A stretch of 64,000 nucleotides of DNA from Paralithodes platypus (lineage: Eukaryota; Arthropoda; Malacostraca; Decapoda; Lithodidae): the NCBI GenBank assembly GCA_032716605.1, contig CM064492.1:48955406-49019405 (forward strand). The letters run 5' to 3'. Shown in pieces: positions 53,202 through 64,000 of the stretch. The notes under the pieces were generated by a model, which was not told the origin of the DNA, searched no databases, and was given only the letters and a program-made list of their open reading frames with translations. The translations under genes and the position numbers were made by a program. How positions within the stretch are numbered: the stretch's first letter is position 1; each line of letters opens with the position of its first letter.

Positions 53202-54906
53202 TGTGACGCCTCCCGGCGTTAGCAGAATGGTTGCGTGGGGCATTGCAGCTCGCTAGCGCTCGCCAGGATGGGGGGATAGGCTACAGTTGTCCTAGAATGA
53301 TCTGCTTTATTTCATTAGTGTCGTGTTGCCACAGACAGTCTAGAAGTGGTCTTTGTTTTGGTCTGTGGCCGCGCCTTATATTTTATATTCGCTATAATAT
53401 AAATGTTGCTTGTGTGGGAGGCGAGCGAGAGAGTGTGAAGGAGTACACCCAGCAGCGTGGTGAGCTATGACACGGCTCGCTTGGGCGCTGACGGCGTTGG
53501 CGGCCGGGTGGTCAACTAGTCCCTTCCCGTCGCTGCCTCGTGTTTTTACCAGCTCAGAGCTTGCCTGACACGCGTATCGCCTACATCCTTTGCAATTCTG
53601 TCCCCCATGCTCGCTACTTTGCATACTATTTCTCTCTCTCGACTTCTCCTTTCTCATTCTCTAATCTTTATTAAACTCAACATCCCTTCTGGTTTCAGCA
53701 TAGACGTTCACCGTCGACCAGTCGTATTGTACGCGAAGCTCTCAGATATTTCCATGTATTAGGTTAAGGAGGTATTATGCTTTATTGAGGTTTAGAGAGA
53801 CGGACTTTTCCGTATGTGTCCTCTCTCGGGAAGGTTGTAGACCGGTATATGTCTCCCTTGCAAGGTGTTGAGTGATTCTTCTTGGTTATCTAAAGCTAGA
53901 CTAGGGGTAAGGTTACTGTGTCGTTGTCTCCGATGTGTGCAGTGTTAGCTAAGCTCTGCACGACATCGACAGGTACTGTGGGAGCCTAATTTGTCTTCGG
54001 GTTGGTTTACTTTGCGAGCACAGCGCTGTGGTGTGAGAGGGCCATAGCCTATCCCTCACAACATAGTGCTGCCTCTTTGTGTTGACTTCTGAGGGATCGT
54101 CAGGATAGAGCTAGGTACTAGAGACCTAGATTTATCAAGAGAGCATCCCCGTCATATAACGTAATCTTCATTATACCACCCTTGGACAACGTTAGGCTAC
54201 GAGCCGCATGCTCGCCCATTGTTGCCCTGCCTTGATACCCCAGCTAGACTTTATTAACTGAGCAGACACTGGTTAGAGATAAGCCCCATTATTATATGTA
54301 TGCAGCATTATTATTCATTGCACTTTTGAGCCGAGGTTGTTGTTGAGTTGCACAACCCGAGTAGGCTGTTGCGTTGTGTCACAAAGCATTTCTTTAGTTG
54401 TCGAGCATTACTACCTTTGCGCAGTCTTTATTATTTGCCTGCCTATTATTACTATATGTCCTAGCATTTATTGTGACCCGTATTCTGCATTATAATTGTT
54501 CAAGATTCTTTACGAACATCTTCCCAGCATCAGACTTATTTCAGAAGTTTCCAGTTGATGTTGCAGGACTAGCATTGCACTTTCTTTAATACAGGAGTGC
54601 CAGTTATTTGAGTATCTACCGTAACGTTAATTAATCACGTTAACTATCTTTTCTTTGTGTAACATAATCGAGTAATCTTTTACTGTTTGAGAATAGGCTG
54701 TTTCATTGAGCGTCAGCCTAGTGTGTGTGCACCAGTTACCGAGTCATAGGATACCTCGTTGTCCAGGCACGACTCAGGGCGGTAATGGTGTTTTGTTTTC
54801 CAGTGTTTAAGGCAGGGGTTGGATCTAGTGTTACCGTTGTTGCTTTTTGCCATTATCTAGTCCAATGTTGAAGAGCCCTGTGTCATTGAGAACCTGGATC
54901 GTAACA
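53202..54906 (+). repeat. 5' LTR of element B
   Basis: 1705 bp. The U3 start includes CAGCTCGCTAGCGCTCGCCA (53247-53266), close to the MITE core motif. Starts and ends are like element A, but most of the LTR differs. Primer-binding site TGGCGACC at 54909. Confidence 0.92.
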
Positions 54907-55127
54907 AATGGCGACCTAGCTCAGGATCTTGTGAACTAAGAGATAATTGCAGGATTGTTGTGGTCATTTGTTTTATTGAGGAATATAGTGGGCACGTTAG
55001 ATTTTTTTTTGGCAAAGTAGTATAGCACTTGAGAGTCTTCAGACATTTTTGGCAAGTGAATAGTGCTACATAGGAGCTTGGGTACTTTTTTTTTTTTTTA
55101 TAAACGTGAGAATTTTTGGTGGACACC

Positions 55128-56388
55128 ATGGGAGACGAATCAGATCATACTGAGGGTTCAGGGAATGATGCAGGCTCTGATGGGCAGATGCCAGGGGGGT
55201 TAGTAACTAGTGAGGAGGCCGCAAAGAAGTTTTTGGAGGTGCCTATAACAGCTGATCGACTAGAGGGAATTAGCAAGTATGGTCTACAGTGTTTGGCTCC
55301 CCTCATGGGGCTTAAGGTGGCTCATGGCATCAAGAAGAACGATTTGAGGGCTTGCGTACTGGGGGCGGCTAGTGAGGTCCAGGGTGGAGAGGGTGCTCGG
55401 GGACTTCTGCTCGAGCCCCCACTCCACTCTACTCCCATCGGGACCTCTAGGATGCCGGAGTTTAGTACGTTCCCGTAGGCCGATAGCCGCTGGCAGCATG
55501 GTTTAGGATCGCTGGGTGGGCCTCCAATAGTTGCACCTCCTCCTCAAAGTTTCACTACAGAAATGCTCTTCCAGCTTGAGATGGCTAAGATGCAGGCTGA
55601 GCGTGAAGAACGTCTCGAACTCGCTAAGATAGAGGCTAAGCGACAGGCTGATCTCGAACTCGCTAAGGCTAAACAACAGACTGATCTCGAACTCGCGAGA
55701 ATAAAAGCCCAGTCGGAGGCTGAGTCTACCAGGTACCGTGCAGATATCGATCTTGAGAAGACTCGGGTGGAAACGACAGGGCAACGTCTCGGTGGTGGGA
55801 ATCGTGGGCATGATCAGTCTTTGTCGCACCTGTTGAAGCTAGTCCCTGTATTTGATGAGTCGGGTGTCACCGAATTTTTCATGAGATTCGAGAAGAAGTG
55901 CCAGGAACACCAGTGGCCTGGGGAGAAGTGGGCAGCCCTTGTTTCCTCTAGACTTGTGGGCAAGGGACTCAAGGCTTATGATGCATTGCCTATAGAGTTG
56001 TGTACTATCTATGAGGAACTCAAGGAGGCTGTCCTGAGAGCATACGAACTACAACCAGAGACGTACAGGTTGAAGTTCCGGGGTGTTACCAAGGGTCGGG
56101 AGAGCACCTTTTTGGAACATGCCCGGGAGCTGTCCGATGCTTTTGGGAATTGGCTGAGGTCGGAGAAAGCTACTACGTTTGACGACATTAAACAGTTGGT
56201 GCTTTTAGAGCAGTTTTTTAAATGCACGGGCGGCGACCTGACGTTAAACCTGAAAGAAAAGCAACCAAAAACTCTACAGGAGGCAGCTGAGATGGCTGAC
56301 CTCCGGCTATCACTAATTCGTGGGTGCGGGTCTGCCCAGCGTAGTGAGGCAGGTAACAAGGGGCATGATGCCCCCCCCCCCCCCCCCG
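55128..56388 (+). pseudogene. gag: gag of element B
   Basis: ATG 55128 (MGDESDHTEGSG); the TTG four codons earlier is not needed. An in-frame TAG at 55476-55478 stands where element A has CAG. The same frame continues through LAKIEAKRQADLELAKAKQ (coiled coil), the capsid-like domain HLLKLVPVFDESGVTEFF, WAALVSSRLVGKGLKAYDA and LRAYELQPETYRLKFRGV, to a C-run at 56370-56387 where the frame shifts. The capsid part is roughly 80% identical to A by eye. Confidence 0.88.
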
Positions 56389-56389
56389 A

Positions 56390-57916
56390 GTTAGTGGTAT
56401 ACCTTATGCAAACAAGTACAAGAGCCATGATACCAAGACTGACCACAAGACTAGCACCGTCCTGTTTAAGAAGGGGCCGGGCCCTTCCCAGTACCAAGGG
56501 AAGCCCAAAGGGGAGTTGGAGTGTTATCATTGTCATAAAAAGGGGCACTTTGAAAGAGTCTGTCCTAGCAAACCACCTACAGCTGTGTCTTTGGCCTGCA
56601 ACATTGGTGTGTCTCCGAAGTCGTCTGAGTTTGCCCGGGGCAGTTCGTCAGAGGCTGAGGCACAGCCAATGCAGAAGCACCTGGGAGGCTCGAACCCTGC
56701 TCGGGATGTTTTTTGCGACCATAGAGGGCGGGGTTGCGTGATGTGGGCGGGGCGCAAGCATGGAGTAGAGGTCTTGCGTGATACAGGTGCTTCCCAGACT
56801 CTGATGAAAAACTTGACTGGCTACCCTATAAACGCGGCTCGGGTGGTAGTGGTGCAGGGTATTAATGCAACTCGGTCATACCCGCTGGTGCGGTTGGAGT
56901 TGGAGGTGGATGGTGTGGCACGTGAATTGGATGTCGGGATTGTGGAGAAACTGCCAGTGGAGGGCGTCGACCTTCTTCTCGGCAACGATTTTGCAATGCC
57001 TGCTTCTGAGGTTCTACCCTTAGTCGTTGCCGAGAGGCCGGCCGACGTGAGTAGGGAAGAGCAAGAGTGGGTCGAGCGGTGCCAGACACAACCCCTGGCG
57101 TGTGTTGTCACCCGAGCTCGGGCAGCTAAAGTGTCACAGCCTAGTCCTCCATCTTCAGACCAGCGGAGGAACGATCAACAGGAGGAGGCTAAAGCTGGAG
57201 TTGGTTTTAAGAGTTTTGACTCGGCGGCTCTCCTGGGTGATTCAGTATTAGCACCATTACTTAATTCTGGAGTAGCCCCTGGGCCTGTCATCGAGAGTGA
57301 CGAGGCTGGGCATGACGAGTCTCCACGACAGCAACGTTATGTACATCGAGAGAGACAGAGGGAGCAGCCCAGTATCGGGGAAGGTCATGCATTGCTCCGG
57401 GAGCAGTTAGATCGCTTGGCACCCTCAGATATACGTCGGTTGCAACTAGAGGACCCTGAGCTCCAAACGTGTGCTAATGGAGCTGTAGAGCTCGACGAGG
57501 ACGGCGATGCACAGCCAGGAGATTTTCTTTATTTAGAAGGCATCCTCTATAGGCGTTTTCAAGACCCTAAGCGTAGTTGGCAAGAGGGGTCCGGAGTAGT
57601 GGACCAGTTGGTGGTGCCACGGGAGTGCAGGGATAGCCTACTGAGGTTGGCGCATGACGTACCACTGGCAGGACATCTAGGGGTGAGAAAAACGGTGGCG
57701 GCTTTAGAATTTTTTTTTTGGTGGCCGGGGTTGAAGGGGCAGGTAGTAACCTGGATAGCAAGGTGTCATATGTGCCAGAGGGTTGGAAAACCTAACCAAA
57801 CAATTCCGAGAGCCCCGTTGCACCCCATTCCTGTCAGTGGACCGCCCTTCAGTAAGGTCATCATTGATATGGTCGGACCCCTACCCCCTACTAGTGCCGG
57901 TATAAATTTCTATTAA
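56390..57916 (+). pseudogene. Zinc knuckle, protease and integrase N-terminus, element B
   Basis: CCHC knuckle CYHCHKKGHFERVC (56522-56563). Aspartic protease LRDTGASQTL (Asp codon 56780) to GVDLLLGNDF. A ~180-residue charged linker. Integrase zinc domain LAHDVPLAGHLGVRKTVA with CHMCQRVG, then the first catalytic Asp in IIDMVGPLPP (57865). Compared with A about 10 bases are missing just after INFY, giving a frameshift and TAA at 57914-57916. Confidence 0.88.
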
Positions 57917-58671
57917 CTATCATGGATGTGGCCACTCGTTATCCTGATGCATATCCAATGAGAAATGGCACGGCGAAAACTGTTGTCCAGAACCTGCTCT
58001 TGTATTGCTCGCGGTATGGTTACCCGCAAGAGGTGCAATCGGACCAAGGTTCTAATTTTACATCTAATCTGTTCAAACAAACTATGATTCAGCATGGCAT
58101 CAGCACTGTCGTCTCTTCTGCATATCACCCGGAGAGTCAAGGGGTGTTGGAGAGGTGGCACGCCACGCTGAAAAGCATGCTTCGATGTTACTGCGCAGAG
58201 AACGGAAAGGATTGGGACCTTGGTCTGCCGTATGTTTTGTTCGCTGCAAGAGATGTACCTGGAGAGAGTCTCGGTTTCAGTCCGAATGAGCTTGTTTTCG
58301 GGCATCAGGTGAGGGGCCCTCTCCACATGGTGAAGGAGATTTGGGAGGGTACCTCTAAGCCATGTTCTATGTTGAGATACGTCCTCGAGAGCAGGGAGAG
58401 AATGCTTAGAAGTCTGGAGCTGGCCGGGCGTAATTTGGTGAGTTCGCAGGCCCGTATGAAGGACATGTACGATACTAAGGCGAAACTCCGGGAGTTTCAG
58501 GTAGGTCAAGAGGTGTTGGTCCTGTTGCCTTTGTCAGGTCATCCTCTGGCTGCCAAGTACGCTGGGCCTTATCGGGTGGTGTCAAAGATCTCCGATCTAG
58601 ATTACCTAGTTGCCACTCCAGACCGGAAGAAGCGTAACCAACTATGTCACATTAATTTGTTGTAGGAGTAT
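57917..58671 (+). pseudogene. Integrase core and GPY/F, element B
   Basis: IMDVATRYPDAYPMRNG, second Asp in QSDQGSNFTSNL (58042), Glu in GVLERWHATLK (58150); 35 residues separate them, the DD35E spacing. GPY/F module KYAGPYRVVSKI near 58555. A TAG at 58663-58665 replaces AAG of element A; the next frame is in phase. Confidence 0.88.
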
Positions 58672-59600
58672 ATGAGGCGCCCACCTGAGTCACTAGCTGT
58701 CCCTGTGTTGACCTGCCGCGGTCATGGTGGAGAAGGAGAGGGGGGCAGCAATGATCAGGTGGATGATAACTGGGATTGTCATGTCTCGGCTGATCAGTGG
58801 GCGGGGAATTCGAGCCAATGTGCGCACGATGCTCTGGCGCACCTGCCGGAGGAACAGCAGGTGGCAGTGCAGCGCCTGTTCGATTCATACCCCACTGTAT
58901 TTGCCGAGCACCCAGGCCTCACTACTCAAGCAGTGCATGATGTCGACATAGGAGAGCACCCCCCCTTCAAGTCGATACCTTATCGGGTGCCACCCATTAA
59001 ACTTCCAGCGCTCAGGGATGAGCTGGAGTATATGCTGGCGATAGGCTTGATCGAGAAGGGGGCAGGACGGTGGACTTCTCCTGTCACTCTGCAGCCCAAA
59101 CCTGATGGAAAAGTTCGGTTCTGCATTGACTTTAGGCGGTTGAACGGGTTGACCCCCACCAATGCATATCCTCTTCCCCGGGTGGATGACAGTGTGGATA
59201 AGATCGGGAAAGCAAGGTACTTGACCAAGGTAGACCTCGTCAAAGGCTACTGGCAAGTACCACTGTCTGAGCGGGCTAAAGAAGTGTGCGGGTTTGTGGT
59301 GGATGGCAGTACTTACCGTTGCAACGTGATGCCATATGGTCTGAAAAATGCACCGGCCACTTTCCAGAGCTTAATGAACGACATCGTAGCAGACATCCCA
59401 AACTGTACTGTCTACCTTGATGACGTGATCATTTATGACAACGATTTCCAAAGTCACTGTGAGCACATAGAAGCCTTATTTAGTCAACTTAGTAAAGCAG
59501 GCTTGGTGGTTAATCTGGGCAAGTGTGACTTTGTGCAAGCCACGGTGCAGTATCTGGGGTTTGTGGTTGGGTTAGGGCAGGTGAGCCCACCCAACAGAAG
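58672..59600 (+). pseudogene. Reverse transcriptase, element B
   Basis: Same frame as integrase. Lead region (YRVPPIKLPALRDELEYML), RT blocks VRFCIDFRRLNGLT, TKVDLVKGYWQVPL (first Asp), MPYGLKNAPATFQ, YLDDVIIY (catalytic pair at 59419-59424), VQYLGFVVGLGQV. Near 59585 a one-base shift ends this frame (stop 59650); the true continuation is in the next feature. It lies downstream of integrase, the reverse of usual Ty3/gypsy order. Confidence 0.9.
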
Positions 59601-60227
59601 ATACAGGCTATCGACTTGTTCCCCAGGCCGACCACCAAGCGGCAGATCATGAGATTTTTGGGCATGATTGGGTATTACTGCCGCTTTATAAGAGGCTATT
59701 CTACTGTGTTAGCTCCTTTGACAGATCAACTAGCTAAAGATAAAAAGTTCCGCTGGGCACCTGAGTGTGAGCAGGCGTTTCGAGTAGTTAAACACCTTTT
59801 ATGCACTCACCCTATCCTCAGGGCCCCGGACTTTGAACGACCATTTCAGTTGGTGACTGATGCCAGCGGAGTAGGGGCTGGTGCCATACTTTTGCAGACA
59901 GACGAGGAAGGTCTTGAGCATCCAGTCAGTTTCTTTTCAAAGAAATTTAATTCAGCACAGAAAAACTATTCGGTTGTTGAAAAGGAACTGCTGGCAATCG
60001 TGTTAGCGCTCAGACACTTTGAGGTCTATGTTCCTGCATATGGGCCAGTCGTGGTAGTGTATACCGACCACCACCCGCTTAAATTCCTCAATCAATTCCA
60101 CAACCGGAATATGAGGCTGACCAGATGGTCGCTCATGTTGCAAGAGTACAACTTAGACATTCGCCATATTGACGGTTGTGAGAATGTGATTGCGGACTGT
60201 CTGTCGCGGGTGGAGGATCCGGGGTAG
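59601..60227 (+). pseudogene. RT connection and RNase H, element B
   Basis: Continues as FPRPTTKRQIMRFLGMIGYY, FRWAPECEQAFRVV, then RNase H with TDASGVGAGAIL (Asp 59859), VVEKELLAIVLALRHF (Glu), VYTDHHPLKFL (Asp) and NVIADCLSRV (Asp). Stop 60225-60227. Confidence 0.9.
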
Positions 60228-60721
60228 GCTACCACAGTATGTTGATATAGCCTCCTGTCTTGGCTCGCGGTGTATTTTTGCGCTGGTGCTTGTTGGCTCG
60301 TGTGTGTAGCATCAGCGTAGGGTCGCAGGGCAGGAGTTGTTGGCTTTGATTAGAAGAAAATTAGGCTACATCTATAGTAGCCACCAAAAACAACATTAAA
60401 ATAAAATATGAAAAATTAAATAAAAACTTTCTTTTTAATAATTAATTTTAAGATAATATTGTAGCTGAGTACTGAGTGCAGATGATTTTCCCTCAGTAGG
60501 CTGTGCTTCTTAAAGCTCGCTCTGGGAGCACATGAATTAATGTATTATATTTGGGAAAGGTGATAAGATTTTTTTTATATAAAAATGTTGTTGTAATTTT
60601 GTTTGAGGAGACTGAGCTTGCATTCCATGAGTGGCAGAGTGGTTAGGAGTGGCAGAATTTAGCAACATTCTGCCTGTTCAGATATGGGCTCATGGTTGAG
60701 TGTCCCATATCTTGGGGGGGG
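60228..60721 (+). other. 3' non-coding region and polypurine tract, element B
   Basis: No ORF of note and no envelope gene. Ends GGGGGGGG (60714-60721) at the LTR. Confidence 0.7.
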
Positions 60722-62426
60722 TGTGACGCCTCCCGGCGTTAGCAGAATGGTTGCGTGGGGCATTGCAGCTCGCTAGCGCTCGCCAGGATGGGGGGATAGG
60801 CTACAGTTGTCCTAGAATGATCTGCTTTATTTCATTAGTGTCGTGTTGCCACAGACAGTCTAGAAGTGGTCTTTGTTTTGGTCTGTGGCCACGCCTTATA
60901 TTTTATATTCGCTATAATATAAATGTTGCTTGTGTGGGAGGCGAGCGAGAGAGTGTGAAGGAGTACACCTAGCAGCGTGGTGAGCTATGACACGGCTCGC
61001 TTGGGCGCTGACGGCGTTGGCGGCCGGGTGGTCAACTAGTCCCTTCCCGTCGCTGCCTCGTGTTTTTACCAGCTCATAGCTTGCCTGACACGCGTATCGC
61101 CTATATCCTTTGCAATTCTGTCCCCCATGCTCGCTACTTTGCATACTATTTCTCTCTCTCGACTTCTGCTTTCTCATTCTCTAATCTTTATTAAACTCAA
61201 CATCCCTTCTGGTTTCAGCATAGACGTTCACCGTCGACCAGTCGTATTGTACGCGAAGCTCTCAGATATTTCCATGTATTAGGTTAAGGAGGTATTATGC
61301 TTTATTGAGGTTTAGAGAGACGGACTTTTCCGTATGTGTCCTCTCTCGGGAAGGTTGTAGACCGGTATATGTCTCCCTTGCAAGGTGTTGAGTGATTCTT
61401 CTTGGTTATCTAAAGCTAGACTAGGGGTAAGGTTACTGTGTCGTTGTCTCCGATGTGTGCAGTGTTAGCTAAGCTCTGCACGACATCGACAGGTACTGTG
61501 GGAGCCTAAGTTGTCTTCGGGTTGGTTTACTTTGCGAGCACAGCGCTGTGGTGTGAGAGGGCCATAGCCTATCCCTCACAACATAGTGCTGCCTCTTTGT
61601 GTTGACTTCTGAGGGATCGTCAAGATAGAGCTAGGTACTAGAGACCTAGATTTATCAAGAGAGCATCCCCGTCATATAACGTAATCTTCATTATACCACC
61701 CTTGGACAACGTTAGGCTACGAGCCGCATGCTCGCCCATTGTTGCCCTGCCTTGATACACCAGCTAGACTTTATTAACTGAGCAGACACTGGTTAGAGAT
61801 AAGCCCCATTATTATATGTATGCAGCATTATTATTCATTGCACTTTTGAGCCGAGGTTGTTGTTGAGTTGCACAACCCGAGTAGGCTGTTGCGTTGTGTC
61901 ACAAAGCATTTCTTTAGTTGTCGAGCATTACTACCTTTGTGCAGTCTTTATTATTCGCCTGCCTATTATTACTATATGTCCTAGCATTTATTGTGACCCG
62001 TATTCTGCATTATAATTGTTCAAGATTCTTTACGAACATCTTCCCAGCATCAGACTTATTTCAGAAGTTTCCAGTTGATGTTGCAGGACTAGCATTGCAC
62101 TTTCTTTAATACAGGAGTGCCAGTTATTTGAGTATCTACCGTAACGTTAATTAATCACGTTAACTATCTTTTCTTTGTGTAACATAATCGAGTAATCTTT
62201 TACTGTTTGAGAATAGGCTGTTTCATTGAGCGTCAGCCTAGTGTGTGTGCACCAGTTACCGAGTCATAGGATACCTCGTTGTCCAGGCACGACTCAGGGC
62301 GGTAATGGTGTTTTGTTTTCCAGTGTTTAAGGCAGGGGTTGGATCTAGTGTTACCGTTGTTCCTTTTTGCCATTATCTAGTCCAATGTTGAAGAGCCCTG
62401 TGTCTTTAAGAACCTGGATCGTAACA
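60722..62426 (+). repeat. 3' LTR of element B
   Basis: 1705 bp, same length as the 5' LTR. Differences include 60891 region (CACG for CGCG), 62363 and 62404-62408. Confidence 0.92.
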
Positions 62427-62479
62427 TCAGTTACCACGAGACTATCACCTGGCTCTTTCAAGGTAAACTAAGGTTGCTA

Positions 62480-62663
62480 TCCGATTGTATGTCCGAAATA
62501 GTAAAGTGGTAGCGCGCGAGTCTGGCATGCCTACTGACCAGGGTACTGTATATGTCTATGCTTCATATTAGTGCCAAGTTTTTACAATATAACAACAAAT
62601 TTCGCTACATAACCAGCGTGGTAGCGGAGTAAGCAAGCTGAAGATATACAATTTTACCGTCAG

Positions 62664-62708
<45 letters not shown>
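62480..62708 (+). mobile_element. Probable tRNA-derived SINE with poly-A
   Basis: TAGTAAAGTGGTAGCGCGCG resembles an A box region; no good B box remains. Ends in 42 A residues (62667-62708). Confidence 0.4.
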
Positions 62709-62717
<9 letters not shown>

Positions 62718-62754
62718 TGAATCTGTGTGGTGTACAGTTGGCCACATCAACCCG

Positions 62755-62924
62755 TCCAAGATCCGACTACGCATTTCTGTTCTGTTTTCTGGCTATTATT
62801 AGACGATTATATTCATATTAGAACAGGTATATGAAAGTCAGAGGGTTAATTGAGACAGTCCTAACCCTTATAATTTCCACATAGCCTTCCTAAGCTGTAT
62901 AAAATCGTCTAATAATAAAGGGTT
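62755..62924. mobile_element. PB1 MITE, left end decayed
   Basis: TCCAAGATCCGACTACGCAT, TTAGACGATTATATTCA, AAAATCGTCTAATAATAAAG; right CCC-TTAA (62922-62928). Confidence 0.65.
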
Positions 62925-63041
62925 AATTTATGTATGGAAGGAAAATTAGTAGGATTGAATTCGAAGTATATTAATTTTGTTTTGTGCAGTAGTTAAATAA
63001 TATATGATCAGTTAATGGTTCTATAGCAAATTATTCCTTTA

Positions 63042-63330
63042 AGGGGGTAGTACTCGTTTTTTCTGGACCCCCTTCTCCCTCATGTTTAGCATATTAGTTT
63101 TGAGGTTTTAAGACGTTAGTTTGGCGATTTTGAGATCTTTCACCTCATTTTTGTTTAATTTTTTAGAAGGAACCGGCCATAACATTTTTCTACCGAAAAA
63201 TGTACAGATTTATCTTAAAAGGGGGTCTAGCGGGTGATTTTCTATTTAGTGGAAGTCTAGCGAGTAAACTAAAAACTAAATAAAATATATAAATATAAAT
63301 ATATAAACCAAAAACCAAGCACTCAAGTCC
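63042..63330 (+). mobile_element. MITE F1 variant, GGGGGTAGTACTCG end
   Basis: Same end as the 46411 copy; core CATTTTTCTACCGAAAAATG at 63181-63200. A deletion removed the GCGAGC block. Confidence 0.7.
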
Positions 63331-63454
63331 ATCATGATATCTTTCCTTCCATACATAAAATGAGGGAGTGTGTACACATTGATGTGGCCAACTGTACATA
63401 TTGATTAATATCGTTAACATCAGTAACCCCCAAATTAAATTAATGAAAACATAT

Positions 63455-63532
63455 GATCTTCTGAGGATTCAAACCCAGGACACCACATACAGAACTTACA
63501 CGCTCTAACCATTATACCACTAAGACAATTGA
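63455..63532 (-). mobile_element. tRNA-like sequence (SINE head or pseudogene)
   Basis: The minus strand reads TAGTGGTATAATGGTTAGAG and TGGGTTTGAATCC, A- and B-box-like. I could not fold a clean cloverleaf, so not called a tRNA gene. Confidence 0.5.
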
Positions 63533-63533
63533 A

Positions 63534-63893
63534 GGGACATGGGCCGGTTTTCTTGACCACTTTCTCCCTCATGTTTAGCCCCATTAGTTTTCAGATCTTA
63601 AGATGTTTGCCCCATTAGTTTGGCGATTTTAAGACCTTTCGCCCCATTTCTTCGTCAATATTTAGACCTTTCGTGCTATTTAGGTGTCGATTTTTTCCCT
63701 GGCGAACGATAGTGAGCCTGTAATGTTGGAAGAACAGGCCTTCGGCCGGGACATTTTTCTACCGAAAAATATACAAATTAATCTAGAAGGGGGATCTAAT
63801 GGATGTTTTTTTAAATTTGATGGAGGTCTAGGGAGGAAACTAGAAAAATTATGAATACATGCAAAAATCGACCAAAAAGTGAACCATCTCCCC
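63534..63893 (+). mobile_element. MITE F1, near complete
   Basis: Left TTGA-AGGGACATGGGCCGG (TTAA mutated), right GAACCATCTCCCC-TTAA (63894-63897). Core at 63690-63780. 63898-64000: nothing recognised. Confidence 0.8.
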
Positions 63894-64000
63894 TTAAAGG
63901 GTATCGAATATTATAAGAATATTCTCACTCGGTCATATATTCTATGAAACAGATTGCCAAGATTATTGTGTTGCATATTTGCTGCATTTACTAAGTTCAG

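Larger units (their letters stand above)
53202..62426 (+). mobile_element. LTR retrotransposon B (Gmr1-like Ty3/gypsy), full-length
   Basis: 9225 bp with equal 1705 bp LTRs (TGTGACG...CGTAACA) and target duplication TCAG (53198-53201, 62427-62430). Order: gag, CCHC, protease, integrase (HHCC, DD35E, GPY/F), RT (YLDD), RNase H; no envelope. The coding part is broken by two stops and three frameshifts. The LTRs differ at about 13 positions by eye (~0.8%). Confidence 0.93.

Noticed and set aside
57913..58509. 198-codon minus-strand ORF in element B
   Set aside because: Antisense shadow of the integrase core, which has the DD35E and GPY/F motifs on plus.
63455..63532. Functional tRNA gene on minus
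   Set aside because: A and B boxes are visible, but I could not pair acceptor and anticodon stems cleanly.

Overview
This is repeat-dominated eukaryotic DNA, most likely from an arthropod and plausibly a decapod crustacean. The reasons are AACCT/TTAGG-type telomere-like tracts, very long TA, GA and CAY microsatellites, and a mix of Jockey-, RTE- and CR1-like LINEs, Penelope-like, P-like, Tc1/mariner and TTAA-inserting DNA elements. The species assignment is inference. No bacterial features, rRNA gene or convincing functional tRNA gene is visible. Only one candidate non-transposon gene was found: an intact intronless cold-shock-domain ORF at 25647-26627 with its own CCAAT/TATA promoter.

Layout. 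1-5600: a Jockey-like LINE 3' half, a TTAA MITE, two decayed LINE fragments and a dead IS630/Tc1-mariner transposase. 5607-14760: two Penelope-like copies in opposite orientation, flanking a second Jockey-like LINE that holds a palindromic tRNA-like insertion. 14760-25100: AT-rich DNA with many MITEs (several nested or abutting), an RTE-like LINE tail and simple repeats. 25100-28600: the cold-shock gene, then DNA with no recognisable gene. 28900-40500: a tandemly duplicated satellite-like unit of about 1.1 kb, split by a 9.1 kb LTR retrotransposon (element A). 40500-46400: MITEs, foldback elements and minisatellites. 46411-50526: a THAP-domain P-like transposon nested in a MITE. 50590-53100: a CAA-tailed repeat pair and a LINE fragment. 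53202-62426: a second LTR retrotransposon (element B) with nearly identical 1705 bp LTRs. 62430-64000: SINE-like and MITE sequence.

Main results. (1) Elements A and B both have the order gag-protease-integrase-(RT)-RNase H. Integrase lies before RT although RT and integrase are Ty3/gypsy-type (YLDD, GPY/F), which is the organisation described for Gmr1-like elements. (2) A hairpin-rich core (GCTCGCTATCGCTCGCC, then CCGGC-NNN-GCCGG, then CATTTTTCTACCGAAAAATG) recurs about 15 times inside MITEs with unrelated ends and different target sites. (3) The cold-shock gene carries an acidic region and a C-terminal segment I do not recognise. (4) Element A carries two copies of one TTAA-inserting MITE; its own 5' LTR is the empty-site control for one of them. 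(5) Two unrelated palindromic elements carry telomere-like AACCT tracts at their apex.

Almost every transposon reading frame is broken. Breaks are described by position and by comparison with the sister copy in the window. Identity figures are counts made by eye.
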